Source: Actinomycetota bacterium
Lineage (GTDB): Bacteria; Actinomycetota; Acidimicrobiia; Acidimicrobiales; JAJPHE01
Reading direction: 5' to 3'
Length of the DNA: 50,932 nt
Assembly: GCA_027315345.1 (NCBI GenBank)
Contig: DAHUYE010000054.1
Span: 1 to 50,932, forward strand
In this document: positions 1 to 7,739 of the stretch, one piece after another
Layout: each line of letters opens with the position of its first letter
How positions within the stretch are numbered: the stretch's first letter is position 1
The notes under the pieces: generated by a model
The model's input: the letters and a program-made list of their open reading frames with translations, nothing else
Databases searched by the model: none
What the model was told of the DNA's origin: nothing
Translations under genes and position numbers: made by a program

Positions 1-220
1 CGAGCCGGTAGCGGTACTTCAAGAACATGAGCCGCAGGTAGGTCTCGATCGGGACCGACGGGCGACCCAACACAGCGTGGAAGTGGGCCCGGAAGGGCTC
101 GAAGAAGCCCGGGTCGTCCAGGAGCCGGTCGACCGCCTCCAACTCAGCGGGCAGGCCCAGACAGGCGGCCGGGAGGATCGTTTCCCACAAGGTGGGCTGA
201 GCGTTTAGCGTTCTTGACAA
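1..220 (-). CDS. Transposase, N-terminal part (runs off left edge)
   Basis: The reverse strand encodes the beginning of a DDE-type insertion sequence transposase. Readable blocks are an LPAELE/VDRLLDD stretch, then FFEPFRAHF, GRPS and ETYLRLMFLKYRYR. This run is typical of the N-terminal domain of ISNCY/IS1182-like transposases, which cut and join IS ends. The catalytic part lies outside the window. No ATG is in frame: the frame is closed by TGA just upstream and the first usable start is a TTG at 220. An ATG at 260 lies in another frame, so the 5' end may already be damaged. CCACCTTGT occurs twice near the start. The family assignment is from memory of conserved blocks. Confidence 0.7.
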   Translation of the reverse strand, partial: MSRTLNAQPTLWETILPAACLGLPAELEAVDRLLDDPGFFEPFRAHFHAVLGRPSVPIETYLRLMFLKYRYRL

Positions 221-444
221 GGTGGCCCCGATCCGTACTAGTCCTACGGTTCGGGGCCATCATCGTTTGTCCAGGCTTGGACCAGGGGGATCCACGCCTG
301 ACTTTTTCAGGGGCAAGTAACTAGCGCATGGTGGACGGAATCCAGCTGCTACTGCCACCAGGTCAAAAGTCACCAAGTATCCATGAGCCGGCGTTCTGGG
401 CGCTCTCGACGCCGGAAGGTGCCCGCGGATAGGGGGCAGGTGCG

Positions 445-800
445 CTACTGGTGCAGGACGAGTCCAGGAGTGTCGTCGAAAACGCCGTTTGTGGTCAGCA
501 ATCGGGCACCAGTGTGGGTAGCTGACGCGGCGATCCACAAGTCGCTGGAGTGGGGTTGCGCGTGCAGAGGGCCGGTGTCGACGAGGACTCTCACCGAGTG
601 AGAGCAGCGGCGAACCCGTCATCCTCGGCCCCGGAAAGCTCCTCGATGAGAAGGGAGTCGATGGACACGAGCACAGGCGCGGTGCGGAGTTGCTCCTCGC
701 TGAGGTCACTCGCCAGCGACGCGGTGCCCTGGGGGCCCTCGTCCTGGCGGTGGATGGCGTCGCTCACATCTTCCAGTCTACGCAACCCCGCGAAGAGCAA
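445..800 (-). pseudogene. PIN-domain (VapC-like) toxin remnant, frameshifted
   Basis: Two adjoining reverse-strand frames together resemble the C-terminal two thirds of a PIN-domain ribonuclease, the toxin class of VapBC systems. The upstream frame (800 to 591) ends with a VLVSIDSLLIEEL helix. The downstream frame (594 to 445) carries SSDLWIAAS, ARLLTTNG and FDDTPGLVL, the usual C-terminal acid-containing helix and final strands. The frames meet at a TGA/GTG overlap, and the N-terminal metal-binding Asp region is not found upstream. No antitoxin is visible. A decayed toxin fits the nearby transposase. It could instead be an unrelated short open frame, but the C-terminal pattern is characteristic. 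Confidence 0.55.
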
Positions 801-1091
801 AAAGGGGCATCCTGGCCGAAGCTCACTTGGTGACAGGTCTTGTAGAGCATCCCGGCCGCCTTCTGGACCTCGTACAGCTCACGACCGTCCAGAGCCAGCC
901 AGGCACGCCGAGGTGGTCTCCTCATCGCCCAGGGCTTAAATCAAAGAACCGAGACCGATTTGGGAGGCGAAAAGGGGGTCTTCTGACGTTTCCGGGGGTC
1001 GTGTTCGCCGTTTGATGGCGTTCATCTCGCGCAAAAGACCCTCTACCAGGGAGAATCCCTTGGTCTCGGGCCTTTTCGGCCCCAGTCGTCG
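801..1091. other. Non-coding or degraded stretch
   Basis: No convincing gene is visible. On the reverse strand an ATG near 925 opens a short frame (WLALDG, LYEVQKAAG) that runs into a five-T run near 803. A one-base shift there would join it to the PIN remnant, so it may be the damaged 5' part of that gene. The rest shows no codon pattern I can defend. Confidence 0.35.
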
Positions 1092-1122
1092 CTGGCAGAG
1101 CCGACGCTCCGGCGTCTGCCAG
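1092..1122. repeat. Imperfect hairpin
   Basis: CTGGCAGA (1092-1099) pairs with TCTGCCAG (1115-1122), and inside it GCCG pairs with CGGC with one bulged base. That gives a stem of about 12 pairs. No T-run follows, so a classical terminator is unlikely. It could be an IS end or a structured RNA. Confidence 0.5.
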
Positions 1123-1134
1123 ACGCCGGGCCAG

Positions 1135-1172
1135 CATCCCCTCGACATCCCCTCGACAGGCATCCCCTCGAC
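1135..1172. repeat. Triplicated 12-mer CATCCCCTCGAC
   Basis: CATCCCCTCGAC occurs at 1135-1146, 1146-1157 and 1161-1172. The first two share one base and the third follows after three bases. It lies just upstream of the small zinc-ribbon gene. The function is unknown: it may be a slippage product or binding sites. Confidence 0.6.
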
Positions 1173-1201
1173 GCCGCTGCCCGGCCGGTACCGTCGCCGG
1201 G

Positions 1202-1336
1202 ATGGAGAACACTGGGTCCCCCTACTCCCCGCTCGCTCCCCTTACCGACTGCCCGATGTGCGGATCGTCGCTCCGGCCCGAGCACGCTCACCAGCGCTGC
1301 CCAGAGTGCGGCTGGCGAGACTCCTGCTGCGACTGA
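1202..1336 (+). CDS. Small zinc-ribbon protein, 44 residues
   Basis: A 44-codon frame from ATG to TGA contains two zinc knuckles, CPMCG at residues 17-21 and CPECG at 33-37, followed by WRDSCCD at the C terminus. Paired CPxCG knuckles form a zinc ribbon that usually binds nucleic acid or protein. The two closing cysteines are a recurrent feature of small actinobacterial zinc-ribbon proteins known to me only as hypothetical. No strong ribosome binding site is seen. The target is unknown. The regular cysteine spacing makes a chance frame unlikely. Confidence 0.65.
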   Translation: MENTGSPYSPLAPLTDCPMCGSSLRPEHAHQRCPECGWRDSCCD

Positions 1337-1400
1337 CATTCGCGAACCATCCGACCCGGTGACGGAAGAGACCTGCCGGTCCGTGAAGCAGAGGCGGACA

Positions 1401-2144
1401 TCAGAGCACCGCAAATGTCGAGCCCACGAAACGTAGCCCTAGGCGATCGGTCACCCGCTGTGAGGACCGGTTCTCCCGGCCCGTGCTGTAGAAGAGTGTC
1501 AGCCCTTTGAGATCGTCGTGACTCGACCATCCCATAGTCGTCGCGGCGGCAAGCCCACGGCCTCGGAAGTCCTTGGCGGTGTCCACCCCCACTTCGGCCC
1601 CGCCGGGGCCCCTTCGCACCGTCTCGGCGATGGACGCGATCTGGTCACCGATGAGGGCGACGCACCACGGCTCCCAGAGGTCACTGGACTGCCGGAAGCC
1701 GATGTCCACGAGGGAAGCTGGCATGGCATCGCCGAACCGGTCGAGGAGGCTCTTTCCTTCGCTGGTGCCGGACCAGACGAGCTGGAACTCCTCGATTAGC
1801 GGGAGAGGCTCAGCGAAGGTCCACAGAAGACCGAGACGGTGATCAGGTGGTGATCCGGTAGCTCGGAGCGCGCCGAGATAATCCTCAATGTGCCAAGGCA
1901 ACGCGTGAGGCGAGAAGAAGGGCGGCTCCTCGCTGACGAGCCGCTCCAGTCTCCGAGCGGCGCGAGCCGTCACGTCGTTTCGTATCACCGCCACGTTCCC
2001 CTCCCGACTGCCAGTGAATGAGAACCTCCTGCCTCGTGAGCGGTCGGGGGCGCTTTCGTGTGTCATGCGGCCACGCCGGTCGAACACGAAGGCCGTCTGG
2101 CGGTGCAGTCGCAGGAGCTCCAGGTCGCTGGTCGCAGGTGCCAC
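1401..2144 (-). CDS. GNAT-family N-acetyltransferase
   Basis: This 247-residue protein carries an acetyl-CoA binding core in its C-terminal third: AEVGVDT, then DFRGRGLAAA (motif A, the pyrophosphate loop with R-G-R-G), and a final ENRSSQRVTDRLGLRFVG segment like the closing part of GNAT folds. The N-terminal half, about 130 residues, has no motif I recognise and may hold substrate specificity. The substrate is unknown; aminoglycosides, small amines or protein N termini are all possible. The start is a GTG. It stands alone, with no operon partner, between the degraded left edge and a small membrane-protein gene. Confidence 0.75.
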   Translation of the reverse strand: MAPATSDLELLRLHRQTAFVFDRRGRMTHESAPDRSRGRRFSFTGSREGNVAVIRNDVTARAARRLERLVSEEPPFFSPHALPWHIEDYLGALRATGSPPDHRLGLLWTFAEPLPLIEEFQLVWSGTSEGKSLLDRFGDAMPASLVDIGFRQSSDLWEPWCVALIGDQIASIAETVRRGPGGAEVGVDTAKDFRGRGLAAATTMGWSSHDDLKGLTLFYSTGRENRSSQRVTDRLGLRFVGSTFAVL

Positions 2145-2262
2145 GGGCCTGCCAGTGTCTCACACCAGCTGGGAGGCCCTCCCTGTAGCGATAAGGGATA
2201 GCCGTTCTCCAGAACTCCGTGGCGGCCGCCCGGTCTCTCTATCCGCCGCGAGGGCGGCCGCG

Positions 2263-2292
2263 CTGGCACTGGCACTGGCACTGGCACTGGCC
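2263..2292. repeat. Hexanucleotide repeat (CTGGCA)4 plus CTGGCC
   Basis: Four perfect CTGGCA units (2263-2286) and one variant (2287-2292) lie 20 bases upstream of the start codon at 2313. A change in copy number would alter promoter or leader spacing without changing any reading frame. Confidence 0.85.
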
Positions 2293-2312
2293 AGAACAGT
2301 CAGACTTGGACC

Positions 2313-2552
2313 ATGCTCACAGCTTTCGGAGTCGCGTCCTTGGTCTTCATGATGGCGATGTATGCCCTTGAGGCGAGAGGTCCGGGGTTCACCTTGGGCT
2401 TCGTCGCTGGCTGTGCCCTGGCGAGCAGCTACGGGTTCCTCTCTGGCGCTTGGCCCTTTGGCACCGTCGAGGCTGTCTGGTCGGTGGTGGCCCTAAATCG
2501 ATATCGAAGCGGACGTGTGGGATTCGATTCGGAGTTTGATTCTCCCCTGTAA
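2313..2552 (+). CDS. Small two-helix membrane protein
   Basis: This 79-residue protein starts with a hydrophobic helix (LTAFGVASLVFMMAMYALE), then FTLGFVAGCALASSYGFLSG forms a second, followed by WPFGTVEAVWSVVAL and a short polar tail. I recall similar small proteins of unknown function in many actinobacteria, and the WPFG-VEAVW segment seems conserved. Residues after about 62 look less typical, and the true end could be altered. It is monocistronic. The hexanucleotide repeat just upstream may lie in its promoter. No reaction can be assigned. Confidence 0.65.
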   Translation: MLTAFGVASLVFMMAMYALEARGPGFTLGFVAGCALASSYGFLSGAWPFGTVEAVWSVVALNRYRSGRVGFDSEFDSPL

Positions 2553-2780
2553 CGTCGAGCACCCCGGGCAACAACCTCGGCCTGTTGGCCCATCCGGCCA
2601 GGCCGTCACCTTCCTGGGGGCGCTGAGCAGAATAAGCCACCACGGGTCCAACCTGGTCGGGACCATCCTGGATCCCTATGACATCGAGGAACCCCTGCAC
2701 CTCGCCTACCACGAGGCCAACGGCCGGGCCGGCCGGCTGGCCGGCGAGGTCCGTATCCGGGTCTCGATGAGGCCCCGCCA

Positions 2781-3578
2781 TCACCGGGTCGGCCCGGATG
2801 CAGGGTCCTTCAGCTTGGCGGCAGCTTCGACGGCCAGCCAGAACAGGTCCGTCCTGATGGAGGAGCTGGTCCAGCCCCGGTGGTCCCAGGCCTCCCCGCT
2901 GACGTCATCGCCGGCATATAGGTACTGGGCGAAGCTCACGGATCGGAATCGGGCCACCGCCGCCAGGGCTGCGGTCTCCATCTCGACGGTGAGGCAACCT
3001 TCCGCCCGCCGCCTGGCTATGCGCTCGACAGTCTCCCGGTAGGGGGCGTCGGTGCTCCAGGTCTTACCGGTCAGATGCGGAACATCGTGGCCGGCCAGAA
3101 CGTCGGTCAGCGTCCCGACCGCCCCGGGCTCCAGTTCGATCTCACGGCCGGGAGCCAGATAGTGATACGAGGTTCCCTCGTCCCGGATGGCGGAGGTGGG
3201 GACCACCACGTGGCCCAGGGCCAAGCCGGGAATCACCGCTCCGGCTCCACCACAGGCCACGAAGCGGCGGCCCCCGGCGGCTACGGCCTCCTCCAGCATG
3301 CCGGCGGCCATAGGTGCGCCGACCCCGGGGTGATAGACCCCGACCGTCCCCCACTCGGTCTCCAGGGCGTAGAGGGAGTGGGTCCCGTGCTCCCAGGAAA
3401 AGGCCGTCACCTCCTCGGCCCGGTCCTCTCCACAGACGGCTTCGATGACCTCGAGGAAGAAGCAGAGGACCACGGCCTCGGGAGCCAGCTTCCGACCCCG
3501 GCGCCGCCGAGGCTCGATGATGGCGGTCCGGGAGGGGTCGAACTCCAGGATCGGGAACTCGGCGTCGCTATATGGCAC
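2781..3578 (-). CDS. Nucleoside phosphorylase (PNP/UDP phosphorylase family)
   Basis: This 265-residue cytosolic enzyme would split a nucleoside with phosphate into a free base and (deoxy)ribose 1-phosphate in nucleoside salvage. The family glycine-rich region is seen as GVGAPMAAGMLEE followed by CGGAG. The nucleoside-binding loop VEMETAALAAVA near residue 200 carries the E-M-E triad that contacts the ribose. AGDDVSGEAWDHRGW holds the expected catalytic Asp. Length matches uridine-phosphorylase-like members. Base preference cannot be told from sequence. It is divergent from the response regulator gene, but the 11-base repeat in between is oriented toward the regulator rather than this gene. 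Confidence 0.85.
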   Translation of the reverse strand: MPYSDAEFPILEFDPSRTAIIEPRRRRGRKLAPEAVVLCFFLEVIEAVCGEDRAEEVTAFSWEHGTHSLYALETEWGTVGVYHPGVGAPMAAGMLEEAVAAGGRRFVACGGAGAVIPGLALGHVVVPTSAIRDEGTSYHYLAPGREIELEPGAVGTLTDVLAGHDVPHLTGKTWSTDAPYRETVERIARRRAEGCLTVEMETAALAAVARFRSVSFAQYLYAGDDVSGEAWDHRGWTSSSIRTDLFWLAVEAAAKLKDPASGPTR

Positions 3579-3621
3579 CGGCAGATGATCGCACCGGCAG
3601 GGCGACAGGCCTGGAACTGCC

Positions 3622-3654
3622 CTTAATGTCCCCGTAAGGTGGGCCTCCTACGGT
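3622..3654 (+). promoter_or_regulatory. 11-base direct repeat and -10 box of the two-component operon
   Basis: CTTAAT (3622-3627) and CGTAAG (3633-3638) form a direct repeat with an 11-base period. Nine bases after the following G comes TACGGT (3649-3654), a -10 candidate. The leader to the GTG at 3721 is about 60 bases. The same layout precedes five other genes here, so autoregulation is inferred. Confidence 0.65.
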
Positions 3655-3720
3655 ACCTCGTAGCCGAGACCGGCGGCCTTGACGTTCGACGTCTCCCCGG
3701 CCAGATAGCAGGATCGGGCC

Positions 3721-4389
3721 GTGAGGATTCTGATAGCCGAAGACGACGCCGGCCTGCGCTCGGTCCTTGAACGCGGCCTCCGGGAGAACGGTTATGCGGT
3801 GGACGCGGTGGCGGACGGGAATATGGCCCTGGCCCACCTGCGCACTTACGACTACGGCGCGGTGGTGCTCGACTGGCGCATGCCTGGGGCATCTGGACTG
3901 GAGGTGGTTCAACAGGCGCGGGCCCGGGGCCTGGCCACGCCCATCCTTATGCTCACAGCCCGGGACACGACCTCGGATCGGGTATCAGGTTTGGATACGG
4001 GAGCGGACGACTACCTGATCAAGCCGTTCGACTTCTCCGAACTCCTGGCCCGCTTGCGGGCCCTCCTCCGCCGGCCGACCGAGACGCGGGGGCCGGTGCT
4101 GACTTGCGGAGATGTGAGCCTCGATCCGGCCACCCACGAGGCCCGGATCGGATCCGACCTGGTCGTTCTGACCTCCACGGAGTTCGCCATCCTCGAGCTG
4201 CTCCTGCGGCGAGCTCCGGCCGTGGCCGACCGGAGGATGATAGCCGTGCAGGTCTGGGACGAGGAGGCGGCGGCGGTGGGATCCAACACCATCGACGTGC
4301 ACCTGGCCCGGCTGCGTTCCAAGCTGTCCGGTGGCGGCACCCGGATCGAAACGGTCAGAGGCGTTGGGTATCGGATCGTCCCGGCATGA
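3721..4389 (+). CDS. OmpR/PhoB-family response regulator
   Basis: This 222-residue protein has a receiver domain (1-115) and a winged-helix DNA-binding domain (about 125-220). Acidic residues E7, D8 and D9, phosphoacceptor D51 (VVLDWRMPG), T79 and K101 (LIKPF) are all present. The output domain has STEFAILELLL and the recognition-helix region SNTIDVHLARLRSKL, ending in the usual ETVRGVGYRI. The start is GTG; a TAG in frame at 3706 excludes longer versions. Its stop overlaps the kinase start (ATGA), so the two are translationally coupled. OmpR-class proteins bind direct repeats of about 11 bases, and such repeats occur here and at five nearby promoters. The signal is unknown. Confidence 0.93.
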   Translation: MRILIAEDDAGLRSVLERGLRENGYAVDAVADGNMALAHLRTYDYGAVVLDWRMPGASGLEVVQQARARGLATPILMLTARDTTSDRVSGLDTGADDYLIKPFDFSELLARLRALLRRPTETRGPVLTCGDVSLDPATHEARIGSDLVVLTSTEFAILELLLRRAPAVADRRMIAVQVWDEEAAAVGSNTIDVHLARLRSKLSGGGTRIETVRGVGYRIVPA

Positions 4390-5705
4390 GGACCTCGGCC
4401 GGTAACAACCTCGCTCACTCCGCCCGGGTGGCCGCCATCGCCACCGTGGTGATAGCTGCGGTATACCTCCTGGCCGTCAGCGCCCTGGATGTCGTGGTCA
4501 ACGAGAGGCTGTCGGCTCAGGTCCGGACCCGGGTGGCCGCGGCCCTGGACCCCGACGTCTCCGTGGCCTCGGTCATTTCCCACGCCCAGAGCCTGCACCG
4601 GAGCGAGGACCCCGACGACGTTCCGGTGCTTCTCTGGGAGGTGGACTCCCAGGGTCGGTCTCGGGCGGTTACGGCCGGAGCGCCCGCCCTGCCGAGGCGG
4701 ACTTGGTCCACCGGTGCCATCACCCTGGGGATGGGTCCGAGCCCCTTCCACCTTCAGGCTCGTAAAGCTCCGGGAGGGGGCTGGCTGGTGGCCGGAGAAA
4801 GCCTGGCCGACGTCGGCCATGTCCGGTCGATCCTCCTCAGTTTCGAGGCGGTGGTTGGACCGATCATGCTGCTGGCGATCTTTCTCGGCTCCTGGGTCAT
4901 AGGGCTGAGCGCCTCCGCTCCGGTCGAACGGACTCGGCGACGCCAGCTCGAGTTTGCCGCTGACGCCTCTCACGAATTGCGCACCCCGCTCAGCGTGATC
5001 GAGGCCGAGGTTGGGCTGTCTCTCTCCATGCCTCGTCCCGCTCCTGACTACCGGGCTTCTCTCGAGCGGGTCTCGGCGGAAGGCCGGCGGTTGCGCAGGA
5101 TCGTGGAGGACCTGCTGTGGCTGGCCCGCTTCGATTCGGAGCCTCCCCCCCCGGGTGAGGAGCCGGTGGATGTTGCGGTCATCGCGTCCAGCTGCTCCGA
5201 ACGCTTCGCCCCGGTGGCCGAGGCCCGCCTGATCCACCTGGCGGTCGACTGCGCCGCGGATCCGCCCCCCCTGATCAAGGCCCCCCCCGAGTGGATCGAC
5301 CGCCTGACCGGTGTCCTGGTCGACAACGCCTGCCGCTACACCCCCAAAGGCGGGTCGGTGAAGGTGTCGGTGGCCTCGGGCGCCAGCCGGGTCGGCCTGA
5401 TCGTGGAGGACAGTGGTCCGGGTATCCCACCCGCCGAACGCGGCCAGCTGTTCGACCGATTCCACCGGCTCAGCGACGAGCCCGGGGGGGCCGGGCTCGG
5501 TCTGGCCATCGCTGACTCGGTCGTCAGGTCCACCGGGGGCCATTGGCGGGTTGGGGATTCAGCACTCGGGGGGGCCCGGATGGAGATCAACTGGCATAGA
5601 GCCGGGCCTTCGGAATGGACACCCCACCGGCGGAACCGCCATGGCTCGGGCCGGGCCGACACAAACATTGAGTCGCCCGCGCCGGCCCACGGGGTCTCCC
5701 GCTAG
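4386..5705 (+). CDS. Membrane sensor histidine kinase
   Basis: This 439-residue protein has transmembrane helices at about 15-36 and 154-175 around an extracytoplasmic sensor segment of about 115 residues with no recognised fold. Next comes the dimerisation H-box ASHELRTPLSVIE with phosphoacceptor H196. The ATPase domain has the N-box (LVDNACRYTPKG), G1 (VEDSGPGIPP), the F-box (LFDRFHR) and G2 (GGAGLGLAIADSVV). No clear HAMP domain is visible between TM2 and the H-box; the linker is short. It partners the response regulator upstream with a 4-base overlap. Its 3' end is 20 bases from the convergent DoxX-Rieske gene. Confidence 0.92.
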   Translation: MRTSAGNNLAHSARVAAIATVVIAAVYLLAVSALDVVVNERLSAQVRTRVAAALDPDVSVASVISHAQSLHRSEDPDDVPVLLWEVDSQGRSRAVTAGAPALPRRTWSTGAITLGMGPSPFHLQARKAPGGGWLVAGESLADVGHVRSILLSFEAVVGPIMLLAIFLGSWVIGLSASAPVERTRRRQLEFAADASHELRTPLSVIEAEVGLSLSMPRPAPDYRASLERVSAEGRRLRRIVEDLLWLARFDSEPPPPGEEPVDVAVIASSCSERFAPVAEARLIHLAVDCAADPPPLIKAPPEWIDRLTGVLVDNACRYTPKGGSVKVSVASGASRVGLIVEDSGPGIPPAERGQLFDRFHRLSDEPGGAGLGLAIADSVVRSTGGHWRVGDSALGGARMEINWHRAGPSEWTPHRRNRHGSGRADTNIESPAPAHGVSR

Positions 5706-5725
5706 CAGCTAGCTACCCCCGTTAG

Positions 5726-7003
5726 TCATTGGGCGTACAGGTCCCCGTCCGAGCCCTCGGCGATGGCGATGCGGGTCAGGCCGCTCGAAGCGGGCCCAAC
5801 GATCACCTCACCGGTCCGGGCGTCGAACTCCGATCCGTGGCAGGGGCATATGAACATCCGGTTGGACGAGGAGTACTCCACCGTGCAACCGGCGTGGGGA
5901 CAGACGGCGTCGAAGGCCAGAAAGGTTCCGCTGCTGGGCTGGATGACCAGGGCCGGGTCCCCGGTGCCGGGGTCCTGGAACGAGGCCGCACCTCCCACAG
6001 GGACGTTGGCGGCCGGTCCCAGCTTATGCCCGGCGGGATGACTGGGGGCAGAGGTACTGGCGGTGGTCCCGGCCGGGCCGGCGGGGGAAGTGGTGGTGGA
6101 GGTGCTACCGGTCCCGCCCGCCTCGAGGCTGGAGGATGACGCCACCGGGGTGGAGGCGCCGATCAGGCGGGCCAGCCCGGCAATGAGCCCGGACCCGACC
6201 AAGCCCGCCGCGCCCAGACCGGCGGCGGTCGTCCCCTTGAGGACCAGGGTGCGACGATCCAGGAAGGCACCCGCCCGCCGGCTCGGAACCGGAGGGGTGC
6301 GGCTGGCCAGGTAGGGGCAGGGTCCGGGTTCGCACGGAGCCCGGCGCCGGGCCGCGCACTCCCCCCCCTCGTAGGAACCGCATACGCGCTGGATATCCGA
6401 GAACAGGACAGGCACGGTCTGCTCGCCACCCAAGCCCTCCGACTGGCGAACCGCGTTGGCCAAAACGGCATCCATCGACAGCGCTCCTGGTTCGGCCACC
6501 AGGAAGGGGAGCCAGGCGAAGACGAAGACGATGTCAGAACCGGTGTAGTAGGGATTGGTGTGGAAGCTGACAGCCAGGAACAGACTGAGAGAGATCAGAG
6601 CCCCGCCGGCCGCGGCCAGCCGGCTGAACAGACCGGCCAGGGTGCCGAGGCCGACGGCCAGCTCCCCGAGCGCAATGAGGATGCCGAGAGGTACGGCCAG
6701 ATGGACCAGCGGATGGATGAAGGCGTGGATGGGGCTGCGATGGCTGGCCGCCAGCAGCTGGGCCTGGATCGAGGCTGGATTGCTCGAGTGGAAGAAGGCG
6801 GGATTGGCCAGCTTCTGAAGTCCGGCGAAGCAGAAGGTCAGGCCCAGGAAGACCCGGAGGGGTAGGAGGGCCCACGAGGCCAGGTGCCGAGATCGGGGCG
6901 GAGGAGCCAGCCAGAGCCAGGACGTTCCATCGGCGCCAGCGACGGACCGAGTGGGCCGGGGCTGAGGGCCCGGGCGAGGAGGGGCGATGCGGCGCTGGTT
7001 CAT
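5726..7003 (-). CDS. DoxX-like membrane domain fused to a Rieske [2Fe-2S] domain
   Basis: This 425-residue fusion starts at ATG 7003, preceded by GGAG at good spacing. Residues 42-185 form a four-helix DoxX/DoxD-like domain. A loop with C208, C216, C224 and C229 follows, then a Tat-like RRTLVLKG and a hydrophobic helix (about 248-282). A Ser/Thr/Pro linker leads to the Rieske domain, with ligands C368/H370 (CPH) and C386/H389 (CPCH) and the disulfide pair C373/C388, as in respiratory Rieske proteins. The likely role is electron transfer at the outer face of the membrane. The cytochrome b-like gene ends 19 bases upstream, so the pair probably forms one redox unit. Donor and acceptor are unknown. 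Confidence 0.85.
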   Translation of the reverse strand: MNQRRIAPPRPGPQPRPTRSVAGADGTSWLWLAPPPRSRHLASWALLPLRVFLGLTFCFAGLQKLANPAFFHSSNPASIQAQLLAASHRSPIHAFIHPLVHLAVPLGILIALGELAVGLGTLAGLFSRLAAAGGALISLSLFLAVSFHTNPYYTGSDIVFVFAWLPFLVAEPGALSMDAVLANAVRQSEGLGGEQTVPVLFSDIQRVCGSYEGGECAARRRAPCEPGPCPYLASRTPPVPSRRAGAFLDRRTLVLKGTTAAGLGAAGLVGSGLIAGLARLIGASTPVASSSSLEAGGTGSTSTTTSPAGPAGTTASTSAPSHPAGHKLGPAANVPVGGAASFQDPGTGDPALVIQPSSGTFLAFDAVCPHAGCTVEYSSSNRMFICPCHGSEFDARTGEVIVGPASSGLTRIAIAEGSDGDLYAQ

Positions 7004-7022
7004 TCGGGCTCCGTTTTCGGGC

Positions 7023-7649
7023 TCAGTGAAAGAAGTGCGGAGATCCCGCCAGATAATGGTTGGCCCGCCCGACCAGGATGAGTCCCAGACCAAGACCACC
7101 ACCCAGGCTGAGCAACTGGAGAAGACCGCGGCCCCCGCGGCCGGAGAGCCGCTGGCGGGTCGGGCCGGCCCAATCCCGGATGGCGAGCCGGGCCGTCTCG
7201 CTCAGATGGCCGAGGACGTGGATGGTCATGGCGCCGAACCAGAGGACGAAACTGGCCTTATGAACAAACAGCACGTTCGAGCGCAGCGACCCGCTCACGA
7301 AGAGAAGGAGCACGCCACTGGCCAGGAGTAGAACGGTCAGACCGACCACGACCGGGCCCAGAAACCGCAGTACCCAAGGCGGAGGGCCCTTCAATCGGTA
7401 GGCGGGGTCCCCCAGGTAATAACGGACGAAGCGCCAGCCCGTACTGCCCATCTTGAGCAGCACCGGTGGGATCAGCAGCGCCCCGATGAAGACATGAGCG
7501 CTGAGCAACGATCTCACCCTCAGGACGGTGACCCCCTCGGCGGCCAGAAGGAAGAGCAGCACCGCGGCGGTGGTGGCGGTTAGGCTGGCGTTGCGTTCCA
7601 CTCCTCCACGCCTGGGGGCGCGGCGCGTCTGCGATGTCGACACTCCCAT
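7023..7649 (-). CDS. Cytochrome b-like multi-helix membrane protein
   Basis: This 208-residue protein has four to five hydrophobic helices (about 24-46, 48-66, 96-118, 126-150, 176-194). H52, H130, H144 and H148 lie in or at the ends of helices and are candidates for binding b-type heme, as in small cytochrome b561- or ferric-reductase-like proteins. The family is not certain. I prefer ATG 7649 over GTG 7670 because TACGCT lies 8 bases upstream of the ATG, which fits a leaderless transcript. It shares its promoter with the downstream DoxX-Rieske gene, so it probably passes electrons to or from that protein. Confidence 0.7.
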   Translation of the reverse strand: MGVSTSQTRRAPRRGGVERNASLTATTAAVLLFLLAAEGVTVLRVRSLLSAHVFIGALLIPPVLLKMGSTGWRFVRYYLGDPAYRLKGPPPWVLRFLGPVVVGLTVLLLASGVLLLFVSGSLRSNVLFVHKASFVLWFGAMTIHVLGHLSETARLAIRDWAGPTRQRLSGRGGRGLLQLLSLGGGLGLGLILVGRANHYLAGSPHFFH

Positions 7650-7657
7650 CGCCCCCC

Positions 7658-7690
7658 AGCGTAGAGTCACATCCTTAAGGTCCGATGAAG
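7658..7690 (-). promoter_or_regulatory. 11-base direct repeat and -10 box of the cytochrome b/DoxX-Rieske operon
   Basis: On the reverse strand CTTCAT (7690-7685) and CTTAAG (7679-7674) repeat at 11 bases. Nine bases after the following G is TACGCT (7663-7658), and 8 bases later the ATG at 7649. Layout and spacing equal those at the response regulator promoter. Confidence 0.6.
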
Positions 7691-7699
7691 GCCGGTTTT

Positions 7700-7732
7700 C
7701 TTCATCCTGGCTTCAGGCGGGTCCTTTACCTT
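7700..7732 (+). promoter_or_regulatory. 11-base direct repeat and -10 box of the glycosidase-like operon
   Basis: CTTCAT (7700-7705) and CTTCAG (7711-7716) repeat at 11 bases. Nine bases after the following G is TACCTT (7727-7732), and 7 bases later ATG 7740. It is back to back with the site at 7658-7690, so both divergent genes carry their own copy. Confidence 0.6.
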
Positions 7733-7739
7733 TCATCCC

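Noticed and set aside
260-709. Reverse open frame of 149 codons over the PIN remnant
   Set aside because: It is in a different frame from the PIN motifs and is Arg/Pro/Ser-rich in the manner of a shadow frame.
2515-3042. Plus-strand open frame overlapping the nucleoside phosphorylase
   Set aside because: Half of it is antisense to a clear enzyme gene and the first half (2553-2780) matches nothing I know. I cannot support a gene in that gap.
4011-5543. Long reverse-strand open frame over the two-component genes
   Set aside because: Antisense shadow of the response regulator and kinase, whose motifs are complete on the plus strand.
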